Part shown: positions 34,850 to 46,790 of the stretch, one piece after another
Numbering within the stretch: the stretch's first letter is position 1
Layout: each line of letters begins with the position of its first letter
Source: Homalodisca vitripennis
Taxonomy: Eukaryota > Arthropoda > Insecta > Hemiptera > Cicadellidae
Assembly (NCBI RefSeq): GCF_021130785.1
Contig: NC_060213.1
Coordinates: 65,944,001-66,008,000 of the forward strand
DNA: 64,000 nucleotides
Direction of reading: 5' to 3'
Translations under genes and position numbers: made by a program
Notes under the pieces: model-generated
Seen by the model: only the letters and a program-made list of their open reading frames with translations
Told to the model about the DNA's origin: nothing
The model's database searches: none

Positions 34850-36190
34850 GTATGAACTTAAATTGGCCTGTAAATTAGTCTAATATAATATTAAACTTAT
34901 AGTCAGTATATTATTAGCACATTAAATTGGCAAAATCAAATAGAGAAATACCATACAACAAAGATAGCTTCACAACATTAAACTTTTCTTAAAGATTCCC
35001 ACCAATAAAAAATTATTCTTCTTAATTTAACTCATATCAAGCAAGGCGGCAGAAGTCATTTGAATTTTATAAACTTTCATTTATTCATATTTATCCAAAT
35101 TTTCATTATTTATGTTTTAGTAGTATAATATCGGACTAAAAGTTCTATTTATAATGTAGTTAAAACAGTTATTTGTAGCAATAATTCTTTTATACTGCAT
35201 AAAACTTCGTAATTGCTGTAGAAAGTTTTTCTTACCATACAAACGTTCAAAATCGTACATAAAGATTACGAATCTTCTTCTTGAGGAGCAAGATTCACCT
35301 CAATAAACAAGTGACATTGTACAAATTCATATAAAGTTGGGCAAAATGGTGACATCAACCAATGACATTAAATATTAAGTTTCATATGAGAAGTGGAGAT
35401 GTTATTAATAAAATTAAGTTTGTGAAAAATCTTAGCACATTATTAGTCTCACCAATATTATATATTAAATATTTCGCTTATTAAAGTAAATAACGCAATA
35501 AACTTCGAAGTAATTATGACATAAAACATTCTCATAGGAAAAAGAATCATTGGATTTAATTACGTCACATAAAAAATAAACATTTAAGGACTTTAAACAA
35601 ACTAACAATAAAGAGTAAGATATTCTCAAAAACATCACTGGTTTTCAACAAACGTTGACTATTAAAGATATGTGAGAGGTATTTAATTTGAAGTCACAAC
35701 AAACTAGTAATCATAAATATAAGCGAAGTTGTGGCTTAAGCCTTGCTGATTACATTTAGCTTTATATAATAGTTAGAGGTATATGGGCATTCATAACAAA
35801 TATAAAAATTGACTTTGCCGTGGGGAATGTTTGACGAGTTCTTTATTTTAGTGTATTTAACTGCTTTAAGCCTGGTATAATGAAACCTACGTCCCAAACC
35901 ACGTACTAAACCACCTGGTTACATAAAAACCACAAGAATATTCCTTAAACTTAGTCTGACATACTCTTTCTTAGGCTCCGAGAACCTAAGCAGCCTCCTA
36001 GTGGGTCTCTTATTTTTAATCGATATAATAATGATATAAGTCGTTGAACTTGATAGAAAATATTTAAGAATGTGATAGATGGTTGTAGTATGATCTTTAG
36101 TAAAATTTATCGTTTGGTATTTTAACCACTTTGTTATCTTTCAATCCGTTCTATCGCCAGATAGCTGCAATCACATATCCATATTTTCAA
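34850..36190. other. unassigned AT-rich region
   Basis: No coding relic, array or terminal repeat noticed. Confidence 0.35.
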
Positions 36191-36192
36191 GT

Positions 36193-36246
36193 ATTCCTCG
36201 TAAAATAACCTAATTTTAAAATTATATTTTTAAAATACGAGGAATT
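36193..36246. repeat. imperfect ~50-bp hairpin
   Basis: ATTCCTCGTA...TAATTTTAAA is followed by its near complement ATTTTTAAAATACGAGGAAT. Possibly a collapsed MITE. No gene nearby. Confidence 0.5.
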
Positions 36247-36284
36247 AAAAAGGGCTGGAAAATGTCAATACCAAGAACTTAAAA

Positions 36285-36450
36285 GGGTGTGTCGCTTTTA
36301 TCCCCTCCACCCTTGAACTTTTCTTTTTCAATTCCCTTTTCCATTTTCCTCACTCTTTAGAGAACCTGTAATCTTTTGGGAATCACGTTTACGAAAGCTT
36401 GTTGTACAAGCTGGCTTTCAGAGAGTGTCTTTAATGTTTATCCGTTCTTT
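36285..36450 (+). repeat. dispersed repeat family Z, copy 2
   Basis: The pyrimidine-rich stretch, TCACTCTTTAGAGAACCTGT (TCACTCTTTGGAGAATCTGT at 48865) and AAGCTGGCTTTCAGAGAGTGTC (AACTGGCTTTTAGCGCAGTC at 48938) align it with 48725-48990. Confidence 0.5.
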
Positions 36451-37751
36451 AATTCTGTTTGTACACGCCTTCTCTTTAACGTCTGTAAATTAAAAGCTCT
36501 TTAAGAATATTTACTTTCTTGAGTTTTGTCAAGTTTTACGCTAATTAGTTTTTAACATTTCTTTCAATTCGTAATTGAAAATATATTACAGTTGCGCGTG
36601 TTCAAATTCTGATACCAAAGAGATCATCCATCTTCGTTTCTGCCTTTTTTCCTTTGTTCTGTAGAAAACATATGTTTTTCATTTGTCTATGGTTTGCTCA
36701 TCACTCATGAATATCAGTCAGGTAGTACACATAACAGTTTTACAATTCTAAAGTAATTTCACATTTGTGTTCTTATACCTGTAAAAATTAACATGTTCAG
36801 AGTTTTCTGAAACATATAAACCGGTCTAAAAATTGACCAAAACCACGTAAAAACAGTTTTTTTAAGTTTGTAGCAAATTGGTTTTATACATAGATTTGTT
36901 CCAAACATAGTATCCCTTGTAAAAGTGAACACTGTAACTTTAAATATATTTTAGTAATCCTAAATCACGAAACAGTTAGACACAATTCCTCATTGGGGAG
37001 AATTTGATAGAATTTGCATTTTAGTTTTTATAATTTTCAGCTAATTTCCTCTTAGAAGCCATAGGAACCTGTTGTCAAGGCGGCAAGATAGATTGTACAT
37101 TGAATTCTTGATATTCCGATACTCTTGACTCATACAGAATATAACGTATCTAAATATATATAAATGCAAGGTTTGAGTACGTCCCACCACGTGATGACAG
37201 CAATGTTCAAATAATGTAAGTTCTAGCGACCTAACGTGGGTACTACAACGCAAGAAATAACAAAATGAAATAAAATCAATATTTATATCCATAGAATGGT
37301 TAAAATAAACTAGCTGCAAAAACATATAGAAATGTTTCTAATGGGCAAACTGTCTGAATGTCAGAACTATTCAATTGTTTTTGTTAGCAGTTATGATAGT
37401 TATGGATGTTATACTGAAAATTATCATTTAGCTCGTAATATCTTCTTGCTAGGGAAAATTTCGATGTTCATGTTAGGGATCGGTATGATGATCCTGTTGA
37501 AAGCCGTGCGGAATCCAAGTGTAAGAAGAAATTACACTGTTCAAATGAAGTTTATGAATCATCATAGGGCCACGAAATCTGAAGAAATGAGGATTTCTAC
37601 GTACTACTAACTGCGAAAAGCTAACTGATGTTAGAGGAGATATGTTCAACAGAATTTAACATAAGAATAATATACTCACATTTTATTATTTTCTTACTGC
37701 AAAAAATATACAGAGTGTTCCATAAATGTTAAATTAGTAATTATTCTTAAT

Positions 37752-38068
37752 ATATACTCATAGTCGATGTATACTGGATGTATTAAATGGCTCGTGTAAC
37801 AAAAGTAGTGGTACTGCACTAGGAAAATTAATAAGTGTACTGTATTGTGCTGTCTTTATATGAACCAGTGCTTGTCGAGTATTATCGTGTATCTCATATA
37901 TTTCTTATAGTCGATGTACCTGTATACTGGATGTATTAAATGGCTCGTATAACAAAAGTAGTGATACTGCACTAGGAAAATTAACAAGTGTACTGTATTG
38001 TGCTGTCTTTATATGAACAATAACCAGTGCTTGTCGAATACTATCATGTTTCTAATATATTTCTTCAA
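37752..38068. repeat. two-unit tandem duplication, 147-bp period
   Basis: TAGTCGATGTA...CTGGATGTATTAAATGGCTC occurs at 37761 and again at 37908, each followed by GTACTGTATTGTGCTGTC and CCAGTGCTTGTCGA. The second copy has small insertions (CCTG, AATAAC). The open frame at 37998-38192 begins inside the second unit and is not gene-like. Confidence 0.92.
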
Positions 38069-38404
38069 TCCGATTATATTGGACTGGATCTGGAAGTCTG
38101 GAACTCCAATTGAATTGTTTGCAGTACTTTGCCATTTTATGTATTCTTGTGAAGTCGTCACACACCATACATTAACTTGCATTACACCATGATGTGTGAT
38201 TGGGTTCGGGTTGGTTTTAAACCAAATTTATTTGTCTGTGGTGTAGCATTGATGAAATCAGAATATCTGAACATGCTGTTTGTCAACTAAAAATATATTC
38301 CTAAAATGTTGTTAAAATAAACAATGTGAAATAAGCACCTAATATTTACTGTTTAGTTACCGAATAAAGTATAACCTACACATAAAGATTAGACATATTT
38401 TTAA

Positions 38405-38560
38405 AACGTCGAGTATTTACGCTCCCCTCTGTTACATCAGCTAAAGACTTACGTCCCTTCACGTGTCAAACCCAATTTCGTCGGCTTACATGCTTACGTA
38501 AACACTGTCTTGAACGTTGTCATATCTCCTTTTGTAGTTGGAAACCTTTACGTGTTAGAA
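38405..38560 (+). repeat. dispersed repeat family Y, copy 3
   Basis: CTGTTACATCAGCTAAAGAC, CCCTTCACGTGTCAAACCC, AATTTCGTCGGCT and GCATG/ACATGCTTACGTAAACAC are almost identical to 61975-62130, so these two are the closest pair of the family. Confidence 0.6.
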
Positions 38561-38659
38561 TTACTCACTTACTTAGTACAATGTAGGAGTACGCAACGTA
38601 ACGTGTCGTGAAACAGCCATTTCAAGTCTATTATGGATAATTTTATTAGCTTACATGTC

Positions 38660-39310
38660 ATTGGTGTACATCGATGTTGTTTCTTGTCACATGTTAACAA
38701 ATCATTTGATTGTACTCAGTTTGTTTATAATTTTGTTTTTCCTACGATATTCACGTTACCATCATTCTCCTAGAGGTTGAGTTAGGGTTGCAATTCCGAG
38801 AATAATTATATTTTGGTTTTCATAGATGGTTGATTCTCATGAAAATTAAAACTAATGTAAAAATATTCGATAACTAAAAAAACTCGGCCAAATCCCATGG
38901 AGTGACATATACCATCGTTGAACTAGATGTTGTATATATACAATTGAAGCTCAATGCTAAATTTGAAGTCTGTAGCTCATTTGAATATTGAGATATCGTG
39001 TGGAAAGCGGATAGGAAATGTTGCCAGCCCCCCGAATAGAAGGTTCACTAACGGTCAGCCAGCATTGACATCTTATTGAATGATTAAACTACACTAACTA
39101 CAAGCCAATTACTGCCTATATAAAAAAAAGAAGATTCATGTACACTGCCATCTAAACATTTCAAGTCTATAGATCAGTTCGTTTTCGAGATACCTTGCGG
39201 ACAGACACACATATAGACAGACAGACAGACAGGAAGATAGACATACAGAAATAGAATTTTCCAGCCTCAGAGTGGTCGCGTCTTATGCTCTTACAGCCAC
39301 CCGCACCGAA
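38660..39310 (-). repeat. dispersed repeat F1, long copy with (AGAC)n
   Basis: It contains TTGTACTCAGTTTGTTT, CCAAATCCCATGGAGTGAC, GTTGAACTAGATGTTG, GAAGTCTGTAGCTCATTTG, GAGATATCGTG and a second round with TTCGTTTTCGAGATACCTTG, AGACAGACAGACAGACAG (39215-39232) and GAATTTTCCAGCC. Two rounds of the same motif order in one copy show that F1 has an internal tandem organisation. Confidence 0.6.
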
Positions 39311-39554
39311 AATATCTTAGACCGGAAATAGATTGCGATGACCGGAAGTATATCTATATTTTAAACAAAAAGGGAAAAACTCAATAACTTGAGTAACAAA
39401 TATTCTGTCTCATATAAAAAGTTTTTCAAAGTATGTAGTTCTATGAAGTATCATGCCTCAATCCCGTTTCAATATTAAAAATTTTCTTTAATTTGTAATA
39501 GTGGAGTTGCTTTCTTAACGTGTAACCGACAGTTAAGAAATATTAGTTTATAAA

Positions 39555-39700
39555 CGTTAAACGATGGTCTTCTCATTGTGGAAGATTTGTCCAAATGACA
39601 GAAACGTGCTTCAACGGTGACAGCGGAAATTGATTTATTATTCACCCCACCCTCTTTCTCAGCTCTTCCTTCAATACAACCAAGAGGTTTTTATTAAGTC
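39555..39700 (+). repeat. dispersed repeat family X, weak copy
   Basis: AAATGACAGAAACGTGC, GTGACAGC, TTTATTATTCACCCCA and CTTCAATACAACCA follow the same order as in 26985-27185 and 51745-51935 but are considerably diverged. Confidence 0.4.
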
Positions 39701-40159
39701 TAAAAAATGTCATCATTACAATTTCATTTAATGGTTTACAAATTATCGGACATCGTGATTGAAACTTCAACTGATAATCTGGAATTTCCCTTTATTTTAC
39801 TGTTTACACATTCGTACTGTTAACATTTATAATTATTGCTAAATATTTCTCTCTCTCATTTTTAAGGTGTAGAATCAAAATATTTTCATTTTGAAATAAA
39901 TGTTTTTGGAAATTTTTGAACTCTGAGAATATGTTCCCCCAATCTGTTGAATACGCTGTGTATAGTCGCCGGTACGCTATTATAAAAGTCTTAGTCATTA
40001 TTTTCTTTTCCTTTTCAAAGTGTACGTTTCTTAGCAACTGCATTAAAAAATAAATTAGTGATTTATTTGTGTGTCTTATTATCATTGGCGTATTATTTAT
40101 GAGAAGAAAATGATTAATTCACCATCCACCAGTCTTCTGTTAGGACTCCTAACAAGATC

Positions 40160-40260
40160 GCAAATTCCATAACATGATCCAGGAAACTATACCACGTGAA
40201 CAAACGCACTTCCTCTTAAGTTGAACGCACAAGCTCTAACTACCGAGCAATAACAATAAC
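40160..40260 (-). repeat. tRNA-like A-box fragment
   Basis: The minus strand reads TTGCTCGGTAGTTAGAGC, resembling a tRNA D arm (A box TAGCTCNGTNGGTAGAGC). No cloverleaf or B box is evident downstream. Probably a fossil SINE head; low confidence. Confidence 0.2.
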
Positions 40261-41245
40261 AGTTTAACCGTCATGGTAACCCGGGATTGAGATAGGCTTA
40301 GTTAGAGATCCTGTTTCCTCCGGTGGTGAAATTTATTATAGTAACACAAGAAGATTGAAAAGTTTGCGATCTCTTCCATAGATATTGTGCCGCATAAATG
40401 AACATAAATTGTCGTCAGCTTTCTTTATGAATTAATGCACAAATTTCGGGTGACGCAATATTTGTTCTATATTTTAGCGTGATGGAAGTGCATGCATTGG
40501 AAATTATTTACTATTAATCTATTCCCTTACAATAAATATGCTAGTTTCAAATTAAATAGTGATATTTACGTAAATGCGTTACATGAAAATTTTACCAATA
40601 CTGATGTTCAAATTAGTAAAATGTAACAACATTTCAACATTGTTTTTTCATATCTACTCCTTATAATTGAAGTAATTTTCAAAAGCTTTGATAACACATG
40701 TTTTGAGTCACATCTTAAAATTTGTAATTGATTAAACATTCCTCGGGGGGGGAGGAAGACCAACATAGTGTCGTATGACATTGTTACGAGCTGTGCCTGT
40801 TGTAATTTGGAGCAATCACAAAAGCGATACTGTCTGTCCTTTGTGTAACGACGGCTCTGGTGACAAGTTGTGGCGCGCTCTGGTGTCACATTATCGCACG
40901 TGTGTCACCATTGTGACTCTGTCCATTCAAGTGTAACAGGTAATTTAATAGGTTTCGGTATGTTAATTAAAGAAAAACAGCGAGATACAGGCATGTGGGC
41001 GGATCTTACCAAACAAAATAAGAAGGATAATCCGTACATTACAAGTTCCACAGAACTGATATATGGTGAAAACGTCACAGCAAACCTACGCTCTCTACCT
41101 CAGACTCCAAGTGTTTCGAATACTCGGCCACCGACTCTACCAACCTACGATATTTAATAAACCAATACAACGAAGAATCGGAGGATCCGAGAGAACGTTA
41201 AAGAGCCATTGTACAGACGGACAGATTGTACTATATGACGCCAAA

Positions 41246-41465
41246 ACCAAAAGCTTTCTTGGACCAAGGCAAACCTATATACCAAGTTTCAAGACTCAAC
41301 GACCTTTCTATAAAATGCTATTGCACGGACGGACAGAAGGTCCTTTGATCTTATGACCCCCTAAATCAATAGCTTTCTTGGACCTAGGAAAACCTATGTA
41401 CCAAGTTTCAAGACTCAATGACCTTTCTATAAAGAAGTATCGTACAGATAGAAGTTGGCTAACGA
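41246..41465. repeat. 119-bp tandem duplication
   Basis: AGCTTTCTTGGAC starts at 41252 and at 41371, each followed by AAACCTAT(A/G)TACC, AAGTTTCAAGACTCAA and GACCTTTCTATAAA. A partial earlier unit is suggested by 'acagacggacagattgta' near 41213. Text of the form 'accaagtttcaagactc...gacctttct' followed by 'cggacggacag' is common in invertebrate transposon remnants. The open frames at 40870-41157 and 41063-41356 cross this repeat and are not genes. Confidence 0.85.
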
Positions 41466-42269
41466 TAAGATTTTAATAAGGTCCTGTCGGGTCCTTAAAA
41501 ACGAGCCTAAAAAGAAATACGGCTTAATATTAGGGTATGAATATTTTACAGTATGTATATCAATTAAGACAAGGGACATTTTAATCGTGTGAAAATATTT
41601 ATTTACAACGATAGAGTTGAAAGTGATAAGTAAAATGTAATTTGGACCTGATCCTTCCCCTACGATAAAATCGCACCTCGAGTAAACACTGCCTTTATAA
41701 CGGCGTTGATGTTATTAAGTTGTCAGAACTGGGAGAAAACTTTTTGCAAGTAAATTTCACCGGTTCTTCCCAAGCCATAAAACACTGCATTATTTAAGTT
41801 AGAATATAAATCAGAACAACATTTAACAAAAGTTGTAAAGAACATTAGGGTTACGATGGAAATCCATTTTGTAATTTCAGGTTTTTCAGGTTCGGGAATT
41901 ATTTATAGAGATTAACTTAAATCTTAAATTTAAAGAGTACTCGTACTCAACATACTTAAACCAATATTTGTTTACTTGGAATTTTATGAATTTAATAGGT
42001 AATGTTGGATCTTTTTATCCCTTTAATGAACGTGCCCTATTTTTTATTTTAATATAAATTGAATCTTGCTCTAACAACAAATTTATGATTGTATTAGAAA
42101 ACAACAAAAGATAAAACGGACTACAATAACTTTTGTAGAGCAGTCTCAAAGTTGTTCATAAAATCTGTTCTTTATATAAATGGATAAAGTTCTTCTATTT
42201 CTCCTTTAAAAGTTGTGATTACCCAATAATATCGTTTTATTAGTTCTAATAATTTACGAGGTAGAAGTA

Positions 42270-42860
42270 CGTCACTCCAAATGTCCGGTAACGGGCATCG
42301 CTGAAGTAAAATATAAAATTTAAAGTCTATAGCTCATTTAATTATTGGCAGATTTAACGACAGCCAATCATATGGAAAATACATTTTTACATTTCCCTGA
42401 AAAACAAAAGAGAAATTGTATCAGCTTATTGAGTGTTGGGCTTCGGTGACGCTCAGCCAATTCCACGGTTGGACATTTAACATTATGGAACTCCTTGTCT
42501 AGAAATTAAGTAGAATGCAAAATTTGAAGTCTTCAGATGAACTCTTTCTTGAGATATCTGATGGCACATTGACATTTTCATTCATTAATTTGGATTTCAG
42601 AGCGGTGTTCTGATAATAAAAGTTTTCACACCCATTCAGAAAAGATATTGTATGTGTTGGGGTAGTTAGGCTACATGTGTTAATATGTTACGTGTTATAA
42701 TCTCTTATGTATGTACTAAGTTTGTTTACAGATTTATTTTGTCTACTATTGTCTTCATGTCACCATGGTTACTCGTAAGAGTAATGTAAACAATATTCAC
42801 TAATGCTCCAAAAATATTCGGAAATTTTTCCAACCCCTCAAGTGATTACAAGCGAAATCA
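42270..42860 (-). repeat. dispersed repeat F1, copy
   Basis: GACGCTCAGCCAATTCCACGG, AAAATTTGAAGTCTTCAG, TTTCTTGAGATATCTGATGG, GGGGTAGTTAGGCTACATGTG and GTACTAAGTTTGTTTACAG follow the F1 order, and TTTCCAACCCCTCAAGTGAT ends it. The block 'gtagttaggctacatgtgttaat' is also in the 10680 copy. Confidence 0.6.
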
Positions 42861-43123
42861 TAATACAATATATGGACGCACGATAGTCGTTTTGGACCTC
42901 ATAACCACAATTAATTAATGATTATTAATAAATAAACATTAAATTAGTATTACCTTAATACTTTCGGATTTTGTTTAGGTATCTGGTAATCGTGCATTAA
43001 GTATTTTAGTCCCTTGGTATTTTCTAACATGAAATAATTAGACTACAAAATACAGGAAAAAGGAAAAGAATATGAAAATATATTACACTATAAGCAGTAA
43101 CTTTCTTTTGTATAGTAGCACAT

Positions 43124-43330
43124 TGTTGTAAATTTGGGTCACGATTATTGGAAATTGGTTTGGGTTACTTGAAAGCGAAAGGGGAACGCGACACACAAGT
43201 TTATTGGTACCTGTGTTAGTCAATACAAAGGTTGAGTATACAGTCACGCCCCGCTGTGTGAACGTGCTTGTTGTTGTATATTTGACTCATATTGTATATG
43301 CGATCCCTCTCCGTTCCCTCTCATGTTACA
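43124..43330 (-). mobile_element. candidate gypsy-type LTR (207 bp)
   Basis: On the minus strand it starts TGTAACATGAGAGGGAACGG and ends CCCAAATTTACAACA, so it has TG...CA ends with an approximate TGTAA/TTACA inverted repeat. It is GC-richer than its surroundings and contains CCAATAAACTTG, a plausible polyadenylation signal. It lies about 500 bp downstream, in the same orientation, of a decayed gypsy pol and could be its 3' LTR. No polypurine tract is clear just upstream and no second LTR was found, so this is tentative. Confidence 0.4.
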
Positions 43331-43839
43331 ATACGTAGTGATGCCAGTACATAATTTTTAAAAGGTTGGATATCTAATTTAACCTGTTTGTCTTAGTAAT
43401 AGTTTATGTTAGGCCATGGTAAAAAAGATATTCAAAATCCCATTTACTATCCTGTCAATATATGTACTTTGTTCATGTTGAAGCCCATAAATGTAGTTTA
43501 AAATCTATGTTATACATTTTATAATGATTACTTAAAATTTGACATGAACAAAGTTGTTTAAGCAAACCAGCTTCTACTATAATATATTAGAATCAAATAC
43601 TATTACTATAAAATATTACTATAAAATACATATTCATCAAATTTCATCGAAGCCTTTGTTCATATTCAAATCATTTATGACAATGAACAACAACAAAAAC
43701 TCAGAATAAAAAATACCATACAAATCAGCTGACATCAATTATTACAAATACAATTATAAATGCATCACCTTTCTTCTAAATAATGCAGCTACAATAACAA
43801 GGTAGTAAGTGTCCTTACCAGGTCCGCATATTCACATAT

Positions 43840-45540
43840 TGGTTTTCCCGCTTTCGATCCATTGGTTTTTCGAGATATTCCCAGCAATCAGACCTTTCTA
43901 CAGGCGAATTATTCCTAGTTAGTTGACAAGGATATAATTATTCAATGCCATTGTCAATTTTAGGGCACCATACCAAACCACAGGTAATTTGTTTGGCTTT
44001 TACTGTACCTTGGAGCCTTTCATTCATTTCAACTAACACCCTTACTAGCAGTATACTCTGCGTCTCTAAAAATACAACCATTTTGTAAACTGAATTCCGT
44101 GGTAGGATGCCCTAAACACGAATCTATTATATTCTTCTCGGTCTTCAAATACTTTAGCAAATCAGCTATTCCACAAAGATTTATCAGCTATTTACCTATT
44201 TCTTTTGCATTTATAGATAATATGTTAATCATCTCAATCTGAAAAAGTCTACTCTTGAACATTCGTCTATTACGTTGCACACCATTGTTAGTCTTTATAA
44301 TAGATCGAAATTTCCGTGATCTAAAGTATTTTTATAACGAATGTCATAATCAAAAGCTTTTAAGTAGATACCATAATGTTGTATGCACATTGTTGGTAGT
44401 TTGAAAAGTTTGTATTCAGGATTGAAGATCGACACCAACGGTTTATGGTCCGTGCCTAAATAAATCTCATACCATACAGTTTGAATAAAAACGCTTGACA
44501 CCAAATATAATTAAACATGCCTCTTTGTCCATTTGACTATAACTGCGTTCTGTTTGTGAGAGTGTCCGGCTAGCTAAAGCTATAGGGCGTTCAGAACCGT
44601 CTGTTATGCGGCGAGAAAGCACAGTCCCTAAGCCAGCATTTAGGCCCTAATAAAGGGCTTTAATATTAGGGCCATAGTGTACTAAACTCATATCTGACAT
44701 TCGTTCACTTTTAATTCTCCTAAAAGCCTTTTTACAACCCTCATTAAATGCAATTATAGTACCTTTCTTTACAAATTATAAAGTGTAGAAGGTATGATGA
44801 TAGAATTTGATATAAACTTCACATAAAACTTGACCAGCTCCAAAAATGAGCGCACTTGTGTAATAGTTTTAGGTTCAGATACAAATAAAATAGCTTTAAT
44901 TTTAGTCTTTATGAACCTCTATTTAATGTTACGCGATGTGCACTCCTTTATCACTAAGCTTGTATCCGCAGAATTCAATTGAATCCTTAAAATATATATT
45001 TTTGTTTGCTTTAGCCTTACATAATACTGTGTGAAACTTTAAAAAATTTTCTTTAAAATTACAAAATATTCTTCAACTGTTGCTGAACCTTTATCTATGT
45101 CGTCTTAAAAAAATACCAACCCCAGGAATTCCAGCAAGAATTTTCTCTGAGTTTTTCTTTGCCAGATGAATGTAAAATTTGTGATCCCAATTGGCAAGCT
45201 ATTGCAGCAATATAGCCCCTTTGTGTTAACTATGATTAGGTGGATATAATTCGGATGAACTTTTAACTGATTATAGGCCTGAGTAATTTCAGTTTCTGAG
45301 TAATATTTGTTATTTCCAATTTTATACAGTAATTGACTTATAATAAGGGTTGGATAATCATCTCCATTTTAACTAGAATAATTTTTACAGCCTGATTGAG
45401 CCATCTTTCTTCGGAATCGAAACAACGGTGTGGCGTTTTCAGAAAAGTTTATCACAATATATTGGACACTTTGGTGTTCAAAAACTTGGAGAATATTGAA
45501 CTGCCTTTTTAAAAGGCACATTAACTAACCTAATAGGCCC
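43840..45540 (-). pseudogene. decayed Ty3/gypsy pol (RT, RNase H, integrase N-terminus)
   Basis: Minus-strand fragments appear in the family order across several frames. RT: VVSIPKKDGSIRL (about 45400-45440), TKGLYCC, ILAGIPGVGIF and DSIEFCGYKLSDKGVHIA. RNase H: GLGTVLSRRITDGSERPIA, LASRTLSQTERSYSQMDKEA, TDHKPLVSIFNP and DYDIRYKN...HGN (longest open piece 44295-44504). Integrase N-terminus: CQLTRNNSPV. Many stops and frameshifts interrupt it, including a stop in the RNase H core. The protease and gag region upstream (above about 45540) and the integrase core are not identifiable. The enzyme family copies RNA into DNA and integrates it; this copy is long dead. Confidence 0.8.
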
Positions 45541-46460
45541 AAACATAAACTATGTGCATAGAGTTTCATTGAACCTGTAAATTGTAAATTAGCAAACATT
45601 TTGATAAAGGTTTTAAATGTAATAAAACATCTTTAATATTCTCCTGATTTCTCCTGATCCGTAACATGAACTCTAGAATGAAATTCTACTCTTTCTACAT
45701 ATTTGTTAGGGTTGGTTCCTAACGTGTAGTTAATAAATAAAAAAATTCATCTAATGGTTTTTTTTGGAAGGTCATAAAAACAAAGGTTCCTCTTACTTTG
45801 CCATAAGCTGATTCATGTAATCCGGCAAGGTCATTTTTTTCTTGATTGTTCTACAATATTGTCCACAAGAGCAGCTGGATTCTTCAAAACTGATAATTTT
45901 TGTTGCCTGCAACAAAGAAACATTACTTTACTCTTCTCTTTCAGTGTGTTATGTTTTAAATTGTTTTTATCTGTCGTTTCTCAGCATTTTTACCTTTTTC
46001 GCCAGTTTTATGTTCGTTAATAACTTAAAATTAACATAGAGCTATTTTTCATATTCAATACATTTATGACAATGAACAGCAACAAACAATCAAAATAAAA
46101 ACTTATAAATCAGCTGTTATAAATTATATTTGAAACATAACACTTGCGTATTACGTTAAGAGGCAAGCAACAAGTAAAATTAAGTTTGACTTGATTCCCC
46201 CTCTTCGTCAAGATATTACCACTAAGTAAACACTCCATTAAGTGTGGTGTTCATGTTATGAACAAGCTAGCAGAACTTTAGGAAAGCATTCACCACTTAA
46301 CTGTAAGATTCTAACTTCTTAAGGTTTTGACATAATTTGAAATCTTTCATGCATAATTTTCTCTCTTATCATACAAAAACAACCGGTATTTTTTGGTATT
46401 TTGGTACTGATAGGTAGCTTCCTACTAAAATATTTTAGACAGAAATCAGTAACAATATGT

Positions 46461-46790
46461 TTCGAGATCTGATTTATATCTTGGTACGTTTTGAGATCTC
46501 CAATTTGATCTCTTTCTCAGGTGAATACCTAACTTAGCATAAATACAATATTGGTTAAAATAAACATCGCGGTTCTTGACTTATGCGTGTCAAAACGTTC
46601 TGTTCTGATTTTTAAAATTTTAACCTAGATTGTAGTCATGTAGTTAGGTTAGGTAGGTATTTACCTGAGGAACAGATTAGATTGCAGATCTCGAAACTTA
46701 GTGTTATCGATTGATTTGCATCATTGAACGATGGCAAATGTCTGGATAAATCTTTGTCCTTTTACAAATGCCTTAAACATACATTTGGAC
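46461..46790. mobile_element. Penelope terminal repeats in inverted arrangement
   Basis: The right part (about 46590-46770) follows the terminal repeat of the 25.7-kb element closely: TTATGCGTGTCAAAACG / TTAGGCGTGCCACAACG, TTTTAACCTAGATTGTAG, TTACCTGAGGAACAGATTAG, CAGATCTCGAAAC, TGAACGATGGCAAATGTC and GGATAAATC. The left part (46461-46535) is an inverted copy: its minus strand reads CACCTGAGAAAGAGATC...GAGATCTCAAAACG. Both halves carry the hammerhead-like core (plus strand CTGAGGA 46665-46671, stem, GAAAC). No coding part lies between them. The right part is the better conserved. Confidence 0.65.

Noticed and set aside
37041..37610. Divergent pair of 92-94-codon ORFs, one with a hydrophobic segment (FLLGKISMFMLGIGMMILL)
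   Set aside because: No known family, no supporting context and AT-driven hydrophobicity. It would need a homology search; conserved hits in other insects would revive it.
40608..41356. Cluster of four 93-97-codon ORFs
   Set aside because: The right-hand ones cross the 119-bp duplication of a transposon remnant; the others show no recognisable family.
45842..46039. Possible gag or protease of the gypsy relic
   Set aside because: The ORF is on the opposite strand to pol, and minus-strand readings here show no zinc knuckle or protease DSG/DTG motif.
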